64,000 nucleotides of DNA, taken from positions 1 to 64,000 of the forward strand of contig WHTA01000006.1 in NCBI GenBank assembly GCA_009379825.1, read 5' to 3'. How positions within the stretch are numbered: the first letter of the stretch is position 1; each line of letters starts with the position of its first letter. This DNA comes from Streptosporangiales bacterium (lineage in GTDB: Bacteria > Actinomycetota > Actinomycetes > Streptosporangiales > WHST01). A program made the position numbers and the translations under genes. The notes under the pieces are model-generated. The model was not told the origin of the DNA. It worked only from the letters and a program-made list of their open reading frames with translations, and did not search any database. Of the stretch, positions 9,410 to 17,475 are shown one piece after another.

Positions 9410-9423
9410 TTGACCGGTGTCAA
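9410..9423. promoter_or_regulatory. palindrome 2 in divergent dmg/LysR promoter region
   Basis: TTGAC-CGGT-GTCAA is a perfect 5+5 inverted repeat. On the minus strand it also supplies a TTGACA-like hexamer, so it may overlap the -35 of the dimethylglycine oxidase operon. Confidence 0.45.
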
Positions 9424-9431
9424 GGGAGCAG

Positions 9432-9446
9432 TTGCAGCACCTGCAA
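9432..9446. promoter_or_regulatory. palindrome 3 in divergent dmg/LysR promoter region
   Basis: TTGCAG-CAC-CTGCAA is a perfect 6+6 inverted repeat with a 3-base centre, matching the general LysR box (dyad with T-N11-A). It is the best candidate for the high-affinity LysR site. The rest of 9447-9640 shows no further dyad; a TTGACG at 9582-9587 could be part of the LysR promoter. Confidence 0.5.
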
Positions 9447-9640
9447 GGCCGCGTTGAACTGCACGGACGGGCCACCACACGGCACGGGCCTGGCCGACGA
9501 ACGGCCGGTACGGACGGACCGCGGCGCGTGCACCGACACCGCGGCGGGCGGCAACGGCCGTTGTCACCGATGCACAACGTCTTGACGCGCAGCCCGGTGC
9601 GGCTGTGTTCGTAACGCCCCGCATCTGATAGGCCAGGTAC

Positions 9641-10537
9641 ATGACTGACTTCGAGTTACGTCAGCTTCGGTCCTTCGTCGCCGTCGCCGAGGACGCCGGC
9701 TTCGGACGTGCAGCACAGCGGCTGCACGTGTCGCAGCAGACGTTGAGTCAGCACGTCACCAAGCTCGAGAGTGCGTTGGAGACCCCGCTGTTCCATCGCA
9801 CGAAGGGTGGGGTAGAGCTCACCGACGCCGGCTCGGTGTTGCTCAGCGAGGGCAAACAGGTCCTCGCCGGGGCGGAACACGCAGCCAATGCCGTCTCGCA
9901 GGCCGCGCACGGCGAGCTGGGGACGCTGCGCATCGGGTTCGTCAGCACCGCTGCGCTCGGCATCATGCCGCGCATCGTGCTCGCCCTGCACCGCTCCTGG
10001 CCCAACCTGCACGTGGAGCTGAAGGAGTCGACGACCGGGCCGCAGCTGGACGCGGTGAAGTCCGGCGGCCTCGACATCGGCATCGTCCGGGAAGTCAGCA
10101 CCGCACGGGGACTCGTGGTGCGGCCGATCCTCAAGGAACGGCTGGTCGTCGCCGTACACAAGTCGCACCAGTTCGCCAAGCGCAAGACCATCAGGCTCCG
10201 CGAGCTCGGCGACGAGCAGTTCGTGGTGTTCCCCAGGCGCCAGGTGTCGCGGCTCTACGACCACATTGCGTCGCTGTGCCACCAGGCCGGGTTCCACCTC
10301 GAGCCCACGCAGGAGGCGATCGAGTTCCCGACCCTGCTCAGCCTGGTCGCCGCCAACCTCGGCATCACCATCGTGCCCGACTCGCTGCGCGCACTGCGGT
10401 TGCCCGACCTGCGCTACCTGACCATCGACGACAAGGAAGCGCTCTCCACCATCTCCGTGGTCTGCCGCCCGGACCGGGAGGCCGCCCCTGCGGTGACGAA
10501 GTTCCTGGACACTGCGACGAACGTGGCGCTCGGCTGA
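9641..10537 (+). CDS. LysR family transcriptional regulator
   Basis: 298-residue LysR-type regulator. Residues 1-60 form the winged helix-turn-helix (FELRQLRSFVAVAEDAGFGRAAQRLHVSQQTLSQHVTKLE). From about residue 90 there is a periplasmic-binding-protein-like effector domain (GTLRIGFVSTAALGIMPRIV). It is transcribed divergently from the dimethylglycine oxidase-sox operon across about 300 bp containing three palindromes. It is therefore the likely pathway regulator, with a methylated glycine or related metabolite as presumed effector. Such regulators usually also repress their own gene. Confidence 0.93.
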   Translation: MTDFELRQLRSFVAVAEDAGFGRAAQRLHVSQQTLSQHVTKLESALETPLFHRTKGGVELTDAGSVLLSEGKQVLAGAEHAANAVSQAAHGELGTLRIGFVSTAALGIMPRIVLALHRSWPNLHVELKESTTGPQLDAVKSGGLDIGIVREVSTARGLVVRPILKERLVVAVHKSHQFAKRKTIRLRELGDEQFVVFPRRQVSRLYDHIASLCHQAGFHLEPTQEAIEFPTLLSLVAANLGITIVPDSLRALRLPDLRYLTIDDKEALSTISVVCRPDREAAPAVTKFLDTATNVALG

Positions 10538-10568
10538 CGGCTGGCGGACCGCCGCTACGCTTGGCGAC

Positions 10569-10967
10569 ATGGCACCCGGGTCGCGTCCGCTGAACCTGGC
10601 TGACCGCGACCGGTGGTGGTGGCTCGCACTGCTGATCTCCGTGCTCGCCGGTCTGCTCGCCATGCACGGCCTCGGCCAGGTCGTCGACGTCCGCGAGGCG
10701 TCGCTGACGACCAAGCACCACATGTCGGCCGCGGCCCAGGTGACGGACGGCTGCCAGCACCTCCCGACACACGACGGCGGCCACCTCGACCACGATGACG
10801 CGTCCTGCAAGTCTGGCGGCGTCGGCAGCGCACCGACCCTGCCCGATCGCCCGGCGGACCCACGGCACGCCGTTCCCGACCGCGCCGCCGCCGGTGTGGT
10901 GACGACGGCCGCCGCCGTCGGCCGTGATCCACCGTCGCTCAGCGAGCTGCAACTCCTGCGGATCTAG
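10569..10967 (+). CDS. DUF6153 small membrane protein
   Basis: 132-residue protein with one N-terminal membrane segment (WWWLALLISVLAGLLAMHGLG) followed by a His/Asp-rich stretch (HLPTHDGGHLDHDDASC). It ends with the family signature PPSLSELQLLRI. DUF6153 proteins commonly sit beside DUF305 genes in actinomycetes, as here. The histidines and the context suggest metal, probably copper, handling at the cell surface, but no biochemical function is established. Confidence 0.75.
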   Translation: MAPGSRPLNLADRDRWWWLALLISVLAGLLAMHGLGQVVDVREASLTTKHHMSAAAQVTDGCQHLPTHDGGHLDHDDASCKSGGVGSAPTLPDRPADPRHAVPDRAAAGVVTTAAAVGRDPPSLSELQLLRI

Positions 10968-11050
10968 ATGCCCGTGGCGCCGGCGCACGCGCGTCGGCCG
11001 CCACTCGAACGCGTCCAGACATCGTCACACCACGCAGGAGTAGAACAGTC

Positions 11051-11665
11051 ATGACCACATTCCGCATGCCCGTACGCCGAACCACCGCTGCCGCGGCCGC
11101 GTTCCTCGCCGCGCTCGCGCTCGCCGGTTGCGGCGGCTCCAGCGGCCACGAGGGCCACGACGGGGAGTCCAGCTCGGCGAGCACGTCCGAGGCACGGGCC
11201 GACCACAACGATGCCGACGTGACGTTCGCCAGGTCGATGATCCCGCACCACCGGCAGGCCGTGGAGATGTCCGAGCTCGCCGAGACCCGCAGCGCGTCAC
11301 CCAAGGTCGAGAAGCTCGCTGCGCAGATCGAGCGGGCACAAGCGCCGGAGATCAGGACCATGTCCGGCTGGCTGAGGAGTTGGGGGCAGCCGGTGCCGAA
11401 GGAGGGCGAGAGCTCGAGCCACGAGGGCCACGACATGTCCGGGATGATGTCCGACGCGGACATGAAGAAGCTGCGTAAGGCGTCCGGGGCGAAGTTCGAC
11501 ACCATGTTCCTCGAGATGATGATCGAGCACCACGAGGGCGCGGTGTCGATGGCGAAGACCGAACAGAAGTCCGGCTCCCACCGCCCGGCGAAGAAGATGG
11601 CCGGCACCATCATCACCACGCAGCGCGCCGAGATCGCGCGGATGAACAAGCTGTTGGACGACTAG
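11051..11665 (+). CDS. DUF305 lipoprotein, probable copper-related
   Basis: 204-residue exported lipoprotein. It has a basic start and hydrophobic core, then lipobox LALAGC with Cys27 as the lipidated residue. Two DUF305 halves follow, each with a HH-containing helix (FARSMIPHHRQAVEMSE and FLEMMIEHHEGAVSMAK). Methionine- and histidine-rich patches (HEGHDMSGMM) fit binding of copper or silver. DUF305 proteins form four-helix bundles and are often induced by copper; that role is inferred. It lies 83 nt after the DUF6153 gene and probably shares its transcript. A GC-rich hairpin follows ten bases after the stop. Confidence 0.88.
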   Translation: MTTFRMPVRRTTAAAAAFLAALALAGCGGSSGHEGHDGESSSASTSEARADHNDADVTFARSMIPHHRQAVEMSELAETRSASPKVEKLAAQIERAQAPEIRTMSGWLRSWGQPVPKEGESSSHEGHDMSGMMSDADMKKLRKASGAKFDTMFLEMMIEHHEGAVSMAKTEQKSGSHRPAKKMAGTIITTQRAEIARMNKLLDD

Positions 11666-11672
11666 CGTCCGG

Positions 11673-11760
11673 TCAGCGGGCGGCGGCCCGTACGAGGTCC
11701 GCCGCCCGCTCGCCGACCATCAGGACGGTGAGCATCGGGTTCACCGTCGGCACCCGCCTA
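11673..11760 (-). pseudogene. remnant of GMC (choline dehydrogenase-type) C-terminus
   Basis: Minus-strand translation reads RRVPTVNPMLTVLMVGERAADLV and ends at TGA 11673. This matches the conserved C-terminal end of GMC-family alcohol oxidoreductases such as choline dehydrogenase BetA (typically ...PxVxxxNTxAPTxMIxERAADLI). No start codon, FAD domain or other part remains. It directly follows the stop of the betaine aldehyde dehydrogenase gene, the usual partner of choline dehydrogenase, so it is read as the stub of a deleted betA-like gene. Only about 28 codons support this. Confidence 0.6.
11675..11710. terminator. strong hairpin after DUF305 gene
   Basis: A 12-bp perfect stem, AGCGGGCGGCGG with CCGCCGCCCGCT, encloses a 12-nt loop ten bases after the DUF305 stop. 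There is no U-tract, which is common for terminators in high-GC actinomycetes. It overlaps the decayed GMC-oxidoreductase remnant and could act in both directions. Confidence 0.55.
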
Positions 11761-11774
11761 GTACCCGCGCCCGT

Positions 11775-13260
11775 TCACCGAGCCGATCCGCGGTCGGGGA
11801 ACCAGTAGTCCGGTTTCGTGTCCAGCCGCCGCCAGATGTGCTTGTGCTCCAGGTACTCCGCGAGCCCGGCCGGTCCAAGCTCCCGGCCGACACCCGACTG
11901 CTTGAAACCGCCCCACTCCGCCTGCGGTACGTACGGGTGGTAGTCGTTGATCCAGATGGTGCCGTGCCGCAGCCGCGCGGCGACGCGGTCGGCCTTGTCG
12001 GCGTCCTCCGTCCACACCGCACCCGCGAGCCCGTACCTCGTGTCGTTGGCGATCCGTACGGCCTCGTCCTCGGTGCGGAAGGTCTCCACGGTCAGCACCG
12101 GGCCGAACGACTCCTCCTGCGCCACCGTCATGTCGCTACGGCACCCGTCCAGGACGGTCGGCGGGAAGAAGTAGCCCGCCGCGAGTTCTGGATCGTCCGG
12201 ACGCTGCCCGCCGCAGCGCAGGACCGCGCCCTCGGCGAGCCCGTCGGCGACGTACTTCTCCACCTTCGCCAGGTGGGCGGCGGAGATGAGCGCTCCGGTG
12301 TCCGCGTCGCCGTCGAACGGGCCGCCGAGGCGAATCTGCCCCGCCCGCCGAACGACCTCGTCGACTAACCTGTCGTGCAGGCTCTCTTCCACGATCAGCC
12401 GCGCGCCGGCGGAGCACACCTGCCCGGAGTCGAGGAACACTGCCGTGAGCGCGAAGTCGACGGCGGCTTCGAAGTCCGCGTCGGCGAACACGACGTTGGG
12501 GTTCTTGCCGCCGAGCTCGAGCGCGACCTTCTTCACCGTCGCCGCCGCGCTCGCCATGATCCGCCTGCCGGTCTCCAGCCCGCCGGTGAACGAGACCAGG
12601 TCGACGTCCTGATGGTCGACCAACGGCGCACCGACCGCGGCGCCGGTACCGAGCAGCAGGTTGCCGACGCCGGCGGGCAGGCCAGCTTCGTCGAGCATCT
12701 CGGTCAGCAGGATCGCAGTCGACGGGGTGAGCTCGCTCGGCTTCAGGCAGAACGTGTCGCCCGCGGCGATGGCCGGCGCCACCTTCCACGACGTCTGCAG
12801 CAGCGGGAAGTTCCACGGCGTGATCAGCGCGCACACGCCGACCGGCTCGCTGACGACCCTGCTGTGCACGCCCCTCGACGCCGATCGCCACGTCCCTTCC
12901 CCCGGTGCCAGGAGCCAGCTCGGCGTAGTAACGGAACACGCTCACCACGTCCGCTACGTCGATCCGGCCCTCCACCAGCCGCTTGCCGGTGTCCAGCGAC
13001 TCCGCGGTCGCGACCCGCTCCGTCTCCGCCTCCAGCGCGTCCGCCACCCGGTGCAGCAGCTGACCGCGCTCCGCCGGCGTCCACGACCGCCAGGGCCCGC
13101 CGTCGAACGCACGGCGTGCGGCGGCGACCGCGGCCTGCGCATCGGCAGGCCCGGCCTCGTCCACGGTGGCGACCAGCCGGCCGTCCGCGGGACACCTGAT
13201 CTCCCGGCTCGCGCCGGCCGCCGCCGACGTCCAGACACCGCCGATGAACAGTGTGGGCAC
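11775..13260 (-). pseudogene. betaine aldehyde dehydrogenase-like, frameshifted
   Basis: NAD-dependent aldehyde dehydrogenase, most like betaine aldehyde dehydrogenase (choline to glycine betaine, second step). The catalytic Glu (ALELGGKNPNVVF) and catalytic Cys (LDSGQVCSAGARL) are present, as is the NAD-site motif ITPWNFPLLQ. The frame is broken: the N-terminal part runs from GTG 13260 (GGAGGT just upstream) to about 12875, and the rest continues in another phase from about 12870. Removing one C from the run of four at 12871-12874 restores a 494-residue protein, the normal family length. It may be a pseudogene, a sequencing error or a phase-variable run. It lies 17 nt after the iclR gene and just before a choline dehydrogenase remnant. 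Confidence 0.85.
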
Positions 13261-13277
13261 AGCTACCTCCGCAGTGA

Positions 13278-14057
13278 TCAGACGGCGCGTGGCGGGTGCC
13301 AACCGAGCCGGCGCGAGATCGCCTCACCCGCGTCGACGACCGCCTTGCCGACCTCCTCGACCCGGCCCTCCAGCCGGAACCCGGGACCGGACGCGCTGAC
13401 CGACGCCGTCACCCGGCCCTGCGAGTCGTACACCGGCGCGGCCACGGCGGTCAGCCCCAGCTCGAGCTCGTTGACCGCGACCGCGTACCCACGCTCCCGC
13501 ACCTCGCCGAGAGCTGCCTCGAGCTCCCGCAGCGACGTGATCGTGTACTCCGTGAACCGGTCGAGCGGAGTTCTTACCAGGTCGGAGAGCCGGCGGTACG
13601 CGTGGAACGCGAGCAGGGCCTTGCCGTTCGACGTGGCGTGCAACGGGATGCGCCTGCCCACCCAGTTGTGGATCTGCAGCGCGGACGGACCGGCGACCTG
13701 GTCGATGTACAGCGCCGCACCCTCGGAGAGCACGGTGATATTGACCGTCTCACCGACGACGCCGGCGAGCTCCTCGATGACCGTCCTGCTCTCCTGGACC
13801 AGGTCGAGCTGCTTCTTCGTGGCACCGGCGAGGCGCAGCAGCCCCACCCCGAGCCGGTACTTGCCGCGGTCGCTGTCCTGCTCCACGAGCCCGCGTCGTT
13901 CGAGGGTCGCCACCAGCCGGAACGCCGTCGACTTGTGCACCCCGAGCTCGGCCGCGATCTCCGTGACGCCGACGTCGCCCTCCCTGGCCATGATCTCCAT
14001 GATCGTCACGGCCCGGTCGACCGACTGAACTCCGGTGGTCTCGGCGGGGTTGCCCAT
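13278..14057 (-). CDS. IclR family regulator
   Basis: 259-residue IclR-type regulator. The N-terminal winged helix is GVQSVDRAVTIMEIMARE followed by GVHKSTAFRLVATLERRGLV (about residues 8-60). The rest is the GAF-like effector-binding domain (VGETVNITVLSEGAALYIDQV, HATSNGKALLAF, GYAVAVNELELGLTAVAAPV). It is the first gene of a two-gene unit with the betaine aldehyde dehydrogenase, so it probably controls choline/betaine use. ATG 14057 is chosen; GTG 14075 with a GGGCGG-like site is an alternative. A second IclR paralogue lies at 15542. Confidence 0.9.
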   Translation of the reverse strand: MGNPAETTGVQSVDRAVTIMEIMAREGDVGVTEIAAELGVHKSTAFRLVATLERRGLVEQDSDRGKYRLGVGLLRLAGATKKQLDLVQESRTVIEELAGVVGETVNITVLSEGAALYIDQVAGPSALQIHNWVGRRIPLHATSNGKALLAFHAYRRLSDLVRTPLDRFTEYTITSLRELEAALGEVRERGYAVAVNELELGLTAVAAPVYDSQGRVTASVSASGPGFRLEGRVEEVGKAVVDAGEAISRRLGWHPPRAV

Positions 14058-14098
14058 GGAGCAACCGTAGACCACGGGTACCGCCCTTTCGCAAACAG

Positions 14099-14130
14099 CG
14101 AGGCCCGGCCGCCGCGGCGGCCGGGCCTCG
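14099..14130. terminator. perfect 32-bp palindrome
   Basis: The arm 14099-14114 (CGAGGCCCGGCCGCCG) is the exact reverse complement of 14115-14130. It lies 30-60 bases after the stop of the T-protein gene at 14160 (minus strand) and before the iclR start. On that strand it is followed by CTGTTTGC, a weak T-rich tail. Most likely it is the intrinsic terminator of the upstream gene. Confidence 0.75.
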
Positions 14131-14159
14131 GGCGGACTCGAGGTCCGCTCCCCTGTTCG

Positions 14160-15359
14160 TCAAGCGGTGGTGACCGCCAGCTGCTGCTTCGGCGCGGCCT
14201 TCTCCTTGTCGACGAACGGCTTCTCCACGACGACCGCGGGAACCCGAGCCGACGGTGCCTCCACCTCGAGGTCGGTACCCAGCTCGGTGTGCTCGATCGA
14301 CACCATCGCCAGGCCGATGTTCTTCTCCAGCTGCGGCGAGTAGCACGCCGACGTCACCTTGCCGACGAGCACCCCGTTGGAGTACACGGGGAAGACGTCG
14401 ATCATGGAGCCGTCGTTGTACGAGCCGAGCCGCTCACCGCCGATCTCGACGCCGACCAGCTTGCGGAGCACGCCCTCTTCCTTGACCCGCTTGAGCGCCT
14501 CCTTGCCGATGAAGTCGGCCTCCTGGTCGACGTCGACCATCCAGTGGTAGCCCATGCCGACCTCGAACGGGTTGGTGTCGTACCAGATGTCCGCACCGAA
14601 CGAGAGCATGCCGCCTTCGATCCTGCGCATGTGGCACGGGCCGATCACCTCGATGCCGTGCGGCTCGCCGGCTTCGAGCACCTTCTCCCACAGCCGGTCG
14701 GCGTTGCCGTTCTTCGCGGCGTCGTACAGGTAGATCTCGTAGCCGAGCTCGCTCGTGTAGCCCGTACGCGAGACCAGCACCCGCAGACCGTCGATCTCGT
14801 ACTCGCGGACGTAGTAGTACGGCACGTCGCGAATGCTCTCCCCGAACAGGTCGAGCATTACGTCGATCGACTTCGGGCCCTGCACCTGCACCGGCGCGAT
14901 GTCGACCTCCTTGATCTCCACGTTGAAGTCCGAGTTGTAGGCGACACCCTTGCACCACAGCTCGACGTCACTGTCCGCCAGCGAGAGCAGGAACCGGTTC
15001 TCCTCCAGCCGCAGCAGGACGGGGTCGTTGATGATCCCGCCGTCCGGCAGCGTCAGGAAGACGTACTTGCACTGCCCGACCTTGCACTTGCTCAGGTCGC
15101 GCGGGATCAACATGTTCGTGAAGTCGAACGCGTCCGGCCCGCTGATCTCGATCTGCCGTTCCACGCCGACATCCCAGAGCGTCACACCATTGAGCAGGTG
15201 CCAGTACTCCTGCACGGGGTCACCGTAGTGCCGTGGGTGGTAGGTGTGGTTGTAGACGCTGTAGAGCTGCACCCCGTGCTTCCGGGAAGAGTAGAAGTAC
15301 GGGGACTTCCGGAGCCGTGAGTACTGCAGCACGCCCGGGTTCTCGTTCACCTGAGACAA
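14160..15359 (-). CDS. GcvT-family demethylase resembling DMSP demethylase DmdA
   Basis: 399-residue stand-alone T-protein-fold enzyme. In style it matches DmdA-type tetrahydrofolate-dependent demethylases more than glycine-cleavage GcvT. Features are SVYNHTYHPRHYGDPVQEYWHL, the WDVGVERQIEI block, PRDLSKCKVGQCKYVFL, GGIINDPVLLRL, and C-terminal GKVTSACYSPQLEKNIGLAM. DmdA makes 5-methyl-THF from dimethylsulfoniopropionate. Here the neighbours are betaine genes and metF, so glycine betaine or another onium compound may be the substrate (inference). TTG 15359 is chosen because GGGAG lies 8 bases upstream. A perfect palindromic terminator follows. Confidence 0.75.
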   Translation of the reverse strand: MSQVNENPGVLQYSRLRKSPYFYSSRKHGVQLYSVYNHTYHPRHYGDPVQEYWHLLNGVTLWDVGVERQIEISGPDAFDFTNMLIPRDLSKCKVGQCKYVFLTLPDGGIINDPVLLRLEENRFLLSLADSDVELWCKGVAYNSDFNVEIKEVDIAPVQVQGPKSIDVMLDLFGESIRDVPYYYVREYEIDGLRVLVSRTGYTSELGYEIYLYDAAKNGNADRLWEKVLEAGEPHGIEVIGPCHMRRIEGGMLSFGADIWYDTNPFEVGMGYHWMVDVDQEADFIGKEALKRVKEEGVLRKLVGVEIGGERLGSYNDGSMIDVFPVYSNGVLVGKVTSACYSPQLEKNIGLAMVSIEHTELGTDLEVEAPSARVPAVVVEKPFVDKEKAAPKQQLAVTTA

Positions 15360-15450
15360 CGCGGTAACTCCCTTCCTGCTTCGTGGATGTGAGGTCGATA
15401 GACCACTGGTGAGTGAAATCAATGTGGGGGGATGCGAGGAAGAAGACTTC

Positions 15451-15479
15451 TTGACCTCTTATAGATGGGAGCCTACCCT
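15451..15479 (+). promoter_or_regulatory. probable promoter of the second iclR gene
   Basis: TTGACC (15451-15456) and TACCCT (15474-15479) are separated by 17 bases, matching a sigma-70-type promoter. The predicted transcript start is about 55 bases before the GTG start. The surrounding 15400-15510 is markedly AT-richer than the rest of the window. Confidence 0.5.
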
Positions 15480-15494
15480 CATTATGTGGGATGT

Positions 15495-15512
15495 GTTCTC
15501 ATATTGTAGAAC
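15495..15512. promoter_or_regulatory. inverted repeat, possible IclR operator
   Basis: GTTCT-N8-AGAAC is a perfect 5+5 dyad just downstream of the predicted promoter and upstream of the iclR gene at 15542. The position suits autorepression and control of the divergent T-protein gene. Confidence 0.45.
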
Positions 15513-15541
15513 TCTCTTCGCCAGGCACTTGGAGGTGCTCC

Positions 15542-16318
15542 GTGGTCCCGCCTACGACAGGCACACAGTCCGTGGACCGAGCAGCCGAGCTGCTCTCCTT
15601 GGTGGTGGAATCGACGCAAGCGCGCAGCTTCACCGATCTCGCGCACGAGACCGGACTGGCGAAGTCGACCGCCTCGCGGTTGCTGCAAGCGTTGGAACGA
15701 CACGGGTTGCTGCTGCGCGACGACGCCGGCCTGTTCCGACCGGGTCCCCTGTTCTCGCTCTACGCGTTGCGGCACGAACCGACCGACGGACTTGTCGATA
15801 TCACCTCCAAGACGTTGCGCCGTATCGCTGACGAGACCGGCGAGACGGTGAACCTTGCGGTACCGCGAGCCGGACTCGTCATCGAGGTCGCGCAGATCGA
15901 CTCGACGTACCTCCTCGGCGCGACCAACTGGGTCGGCACCGACGTTCCCGCGCACTGCTCCGCCCAGGGGAAGGTGTTGTACGCGTACGGCGCTCTCACG
16001 CCCCCGGACGAACCGTTGGAACCGCTCACCCCGCAGAGCATCACCGAGCCCGCGGCACTGCAGCGGGAGCTCAGGCAGGTGCGGCGGCAGGGATACGCGG
16101 TCTCCGTGGAGGAGCTGGAAGCCGGGCTGGCCGCCGTCGCCGCGCCGTTGCGTACCCGCGACTGCACGACGATCGCCGCCATCGGGATCACTGGCCCGGT
16201 CACCCGGATGGCGGACCGGACTACAAACCTGGGTCAGCTGTTGCTGAACGAGACCCGTCGACTGTCGCGCCAACTCGGCTTCCGGCCGCAGCAGGGGAGC
16301 AAGGAAGGCGCGGCCTGA
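15542..16318 (+). CDS. IclR family regulator, second copy
   Basis: 258-residue IclR regulator. The DNA-binding domain is GTQSVDRAAELLSLVVES followed by TGLAKSTASRLLQALERHGLL. The effector domain has TGETVNLAVPRAGLVIEVAQID and HCSAQGKVLYAYGA. GTG 15542 is preceded at 5 bases by GGAGGT, which fixes the start. It lies head-to-head with the DmdA-like gene, and metF converges on it from the other side. This suggests it controls the methyl-THF branch. It is clearly paralogous to the regulator at 13278. Confidence 0.92.
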   Translation: MVPPTTGTQSVDRAAELLSLVVESTQARSFTDLAHETGLAKSTASRLLQALERHGLLLRDDAGLFRPGPLFSLYALRHEPTDGLVDITSKTLRRIADETGETVNLAVPRAGLVIEVAQIDSTYLLGATNWVGTDVPAHCSAQGKVLYAYGALTPPDEPLEPLTPQSITEPAALQRELRQVRRQGYAVSVEELEAGLAAVAAPLRTRDCTTIAAIGITGPVTRMADRTTNLGQLLLNETRRLSRQLGFRPQQGSKEGAA

Positions 16319-16370
16319 CCGGTCGGCCGCCCGCCGGAGCACGGGCAGCGGTGCGCTCACCGGGATCGCC

Positions 16371-17255
16371 CTAACGATCCGCAGAGCCGAGCATTCGCCG
16401 TCGCCATCGCTCAGTCCCCGCAACCTGGTTGAACGTGTAGATGTGCAGACCCGCCGGTGGCGTCCCTTGCCGATCCAGCGCGTCCACCACGCGCTGCAGA
16501 TAGCGCTCGGGCGAGAAGCCGTTCGGGCCGGCGAACCGCTTGAACATGCCGGGATGCTTGCCGAGGAACCTGGTCGACTCACCGACGCCGATCTTCGTCG
16601 CCATGGCCAACAACTTCGCCCGCTCGACCGGACCCGTCACCCCGACCTGGATGGGCAGGTTGATACCGCGCGCTCGCACCCGGGCGACCCAGCGGGCGAG
16701 CACGGCGGGGTCGAAGCAGAGGTTGCTCACGATGTACGTGGCGTGGGCACGCTTGTCCCACATCGCTTGAACCGTAACGTCGTCGGCGATCATCGGATGC
16801 GACTCCGGGTACCCGGTGATGCCCACCTCCTCGAAGGGGCTACCCATCGCGGTGAGCCTGGTGAGCACGTCGAGCGCCCCGACGAACTCGCCGGCCGGCG
16901 GGTCGGCGTCGCCCGCGGGCACGAACACCTCGGTGACGCCGGCCGTGCGCAGCCGCACGATGAGCTCGGCGAGATGCACGTCGTCGGCGATCAGCCGCGC
17001 GGAGAGATGCGGCACCGCCTGGTAGCCGGCGCGCGCGAGTCGCGTCGCGACGTCGACCGTCGGCTCCAGGCCCTTGGTCGGCGACGCGGTGATCGAGATG
17101 CGCACGTCCGTCGGCACGTTCGCCACCACGGCCGCCTCGGCGGCAGCGGCGGGGATGATCTCGTACCTGGGCGTCGCGAGCAGGCCCGCGATACCCGTAC
17201 GGGTCGTTGTCGGCACTGTGGCAGATGTGCGAGGCACCAGAACACCGTTGCGCAT
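16371..17255 (-). CDS. metF: methylenetetrahydrofolate reductase
   Basis: 294-residue MetF/MTHFR TIM-barrel flavoprotein that interconverts 5,10-methylene-THF and 5-methyl-THF. Recognised blocks are RISITASPTKGLEPTVDVA, VPHLSARLIADDVHL, the GxADPP-type loop (PAGDADPP), VGITGYPESHP and GLHIYTFNQVAGTERW near the end. In methionine synthesis it runs as a reductase. Beside a DmdA-like enzyme it could oxidise 5-methyl-THF back to methylene-THF, as proposed for marine DMSP users. No methionine genes are nearby. An inverted repeat lies 14 bases upstream. Confidence 0.88.
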   Translation of the reverse strand: MRNGVLVPRTSATVPTTTRTGIAGLLATPRYEIIPAAAAEAAVVANVPTDVRISITASPTKGLEPTVDVATRLARAGYQAVPHLSARLIADDVHLAELIVRLRTAGVTEVFVPAGDADPPAGEFVGALDVLTRLTAMGSPFEEVGITGYPESHPMIADDVTVQAMWDKRAHATYIVSNLCFDPAVLARWVARVRARGINLPIQVGVTGPVERAKLLAMATKIGVGESTRFLGKHPGMFKRFAGPNGFSPERYLQRVVDALDRQGTPPAGLHIYTFNQVAGTERWRRRMLGSADR

Positions 17256-17268
17256 GCGTCAACCAATC

Positions 17269-17295
17269 TCTCAATACGCAATAGCGATTTTGAGA
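17269..17295. promoter_or_regulatory. inverted repeat upstream of metF
   Basis: TCTCAA (17269-17274) and TTGAGA (17290-17295) flank an AT-rich centre that itself contains GC-N4-GC symmetry. The spacing from the metF ATG is 14 bases, suiting a repressor site. No known box was recognised; one of the two nearby IclR proteins is a candidate binder. Confidence 0.45.
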
Positions 17296-17475
17296 CTAGC
17301 TCTGGCCACCCGGGTCGACAATGGGGCGCTTTCAGTGGGTGCAACACAATCCCGACCGTGCCCGTAACATGGGAGGAAGTTCCACATAGTGGGGTTCGCG
17401 AGTTCCGTCACCGGGTACGCGAGAGCCCCGCATCGCATCGCGACGTGGGGCTCCGCGGCAGAGAGCTGCTCGGCG

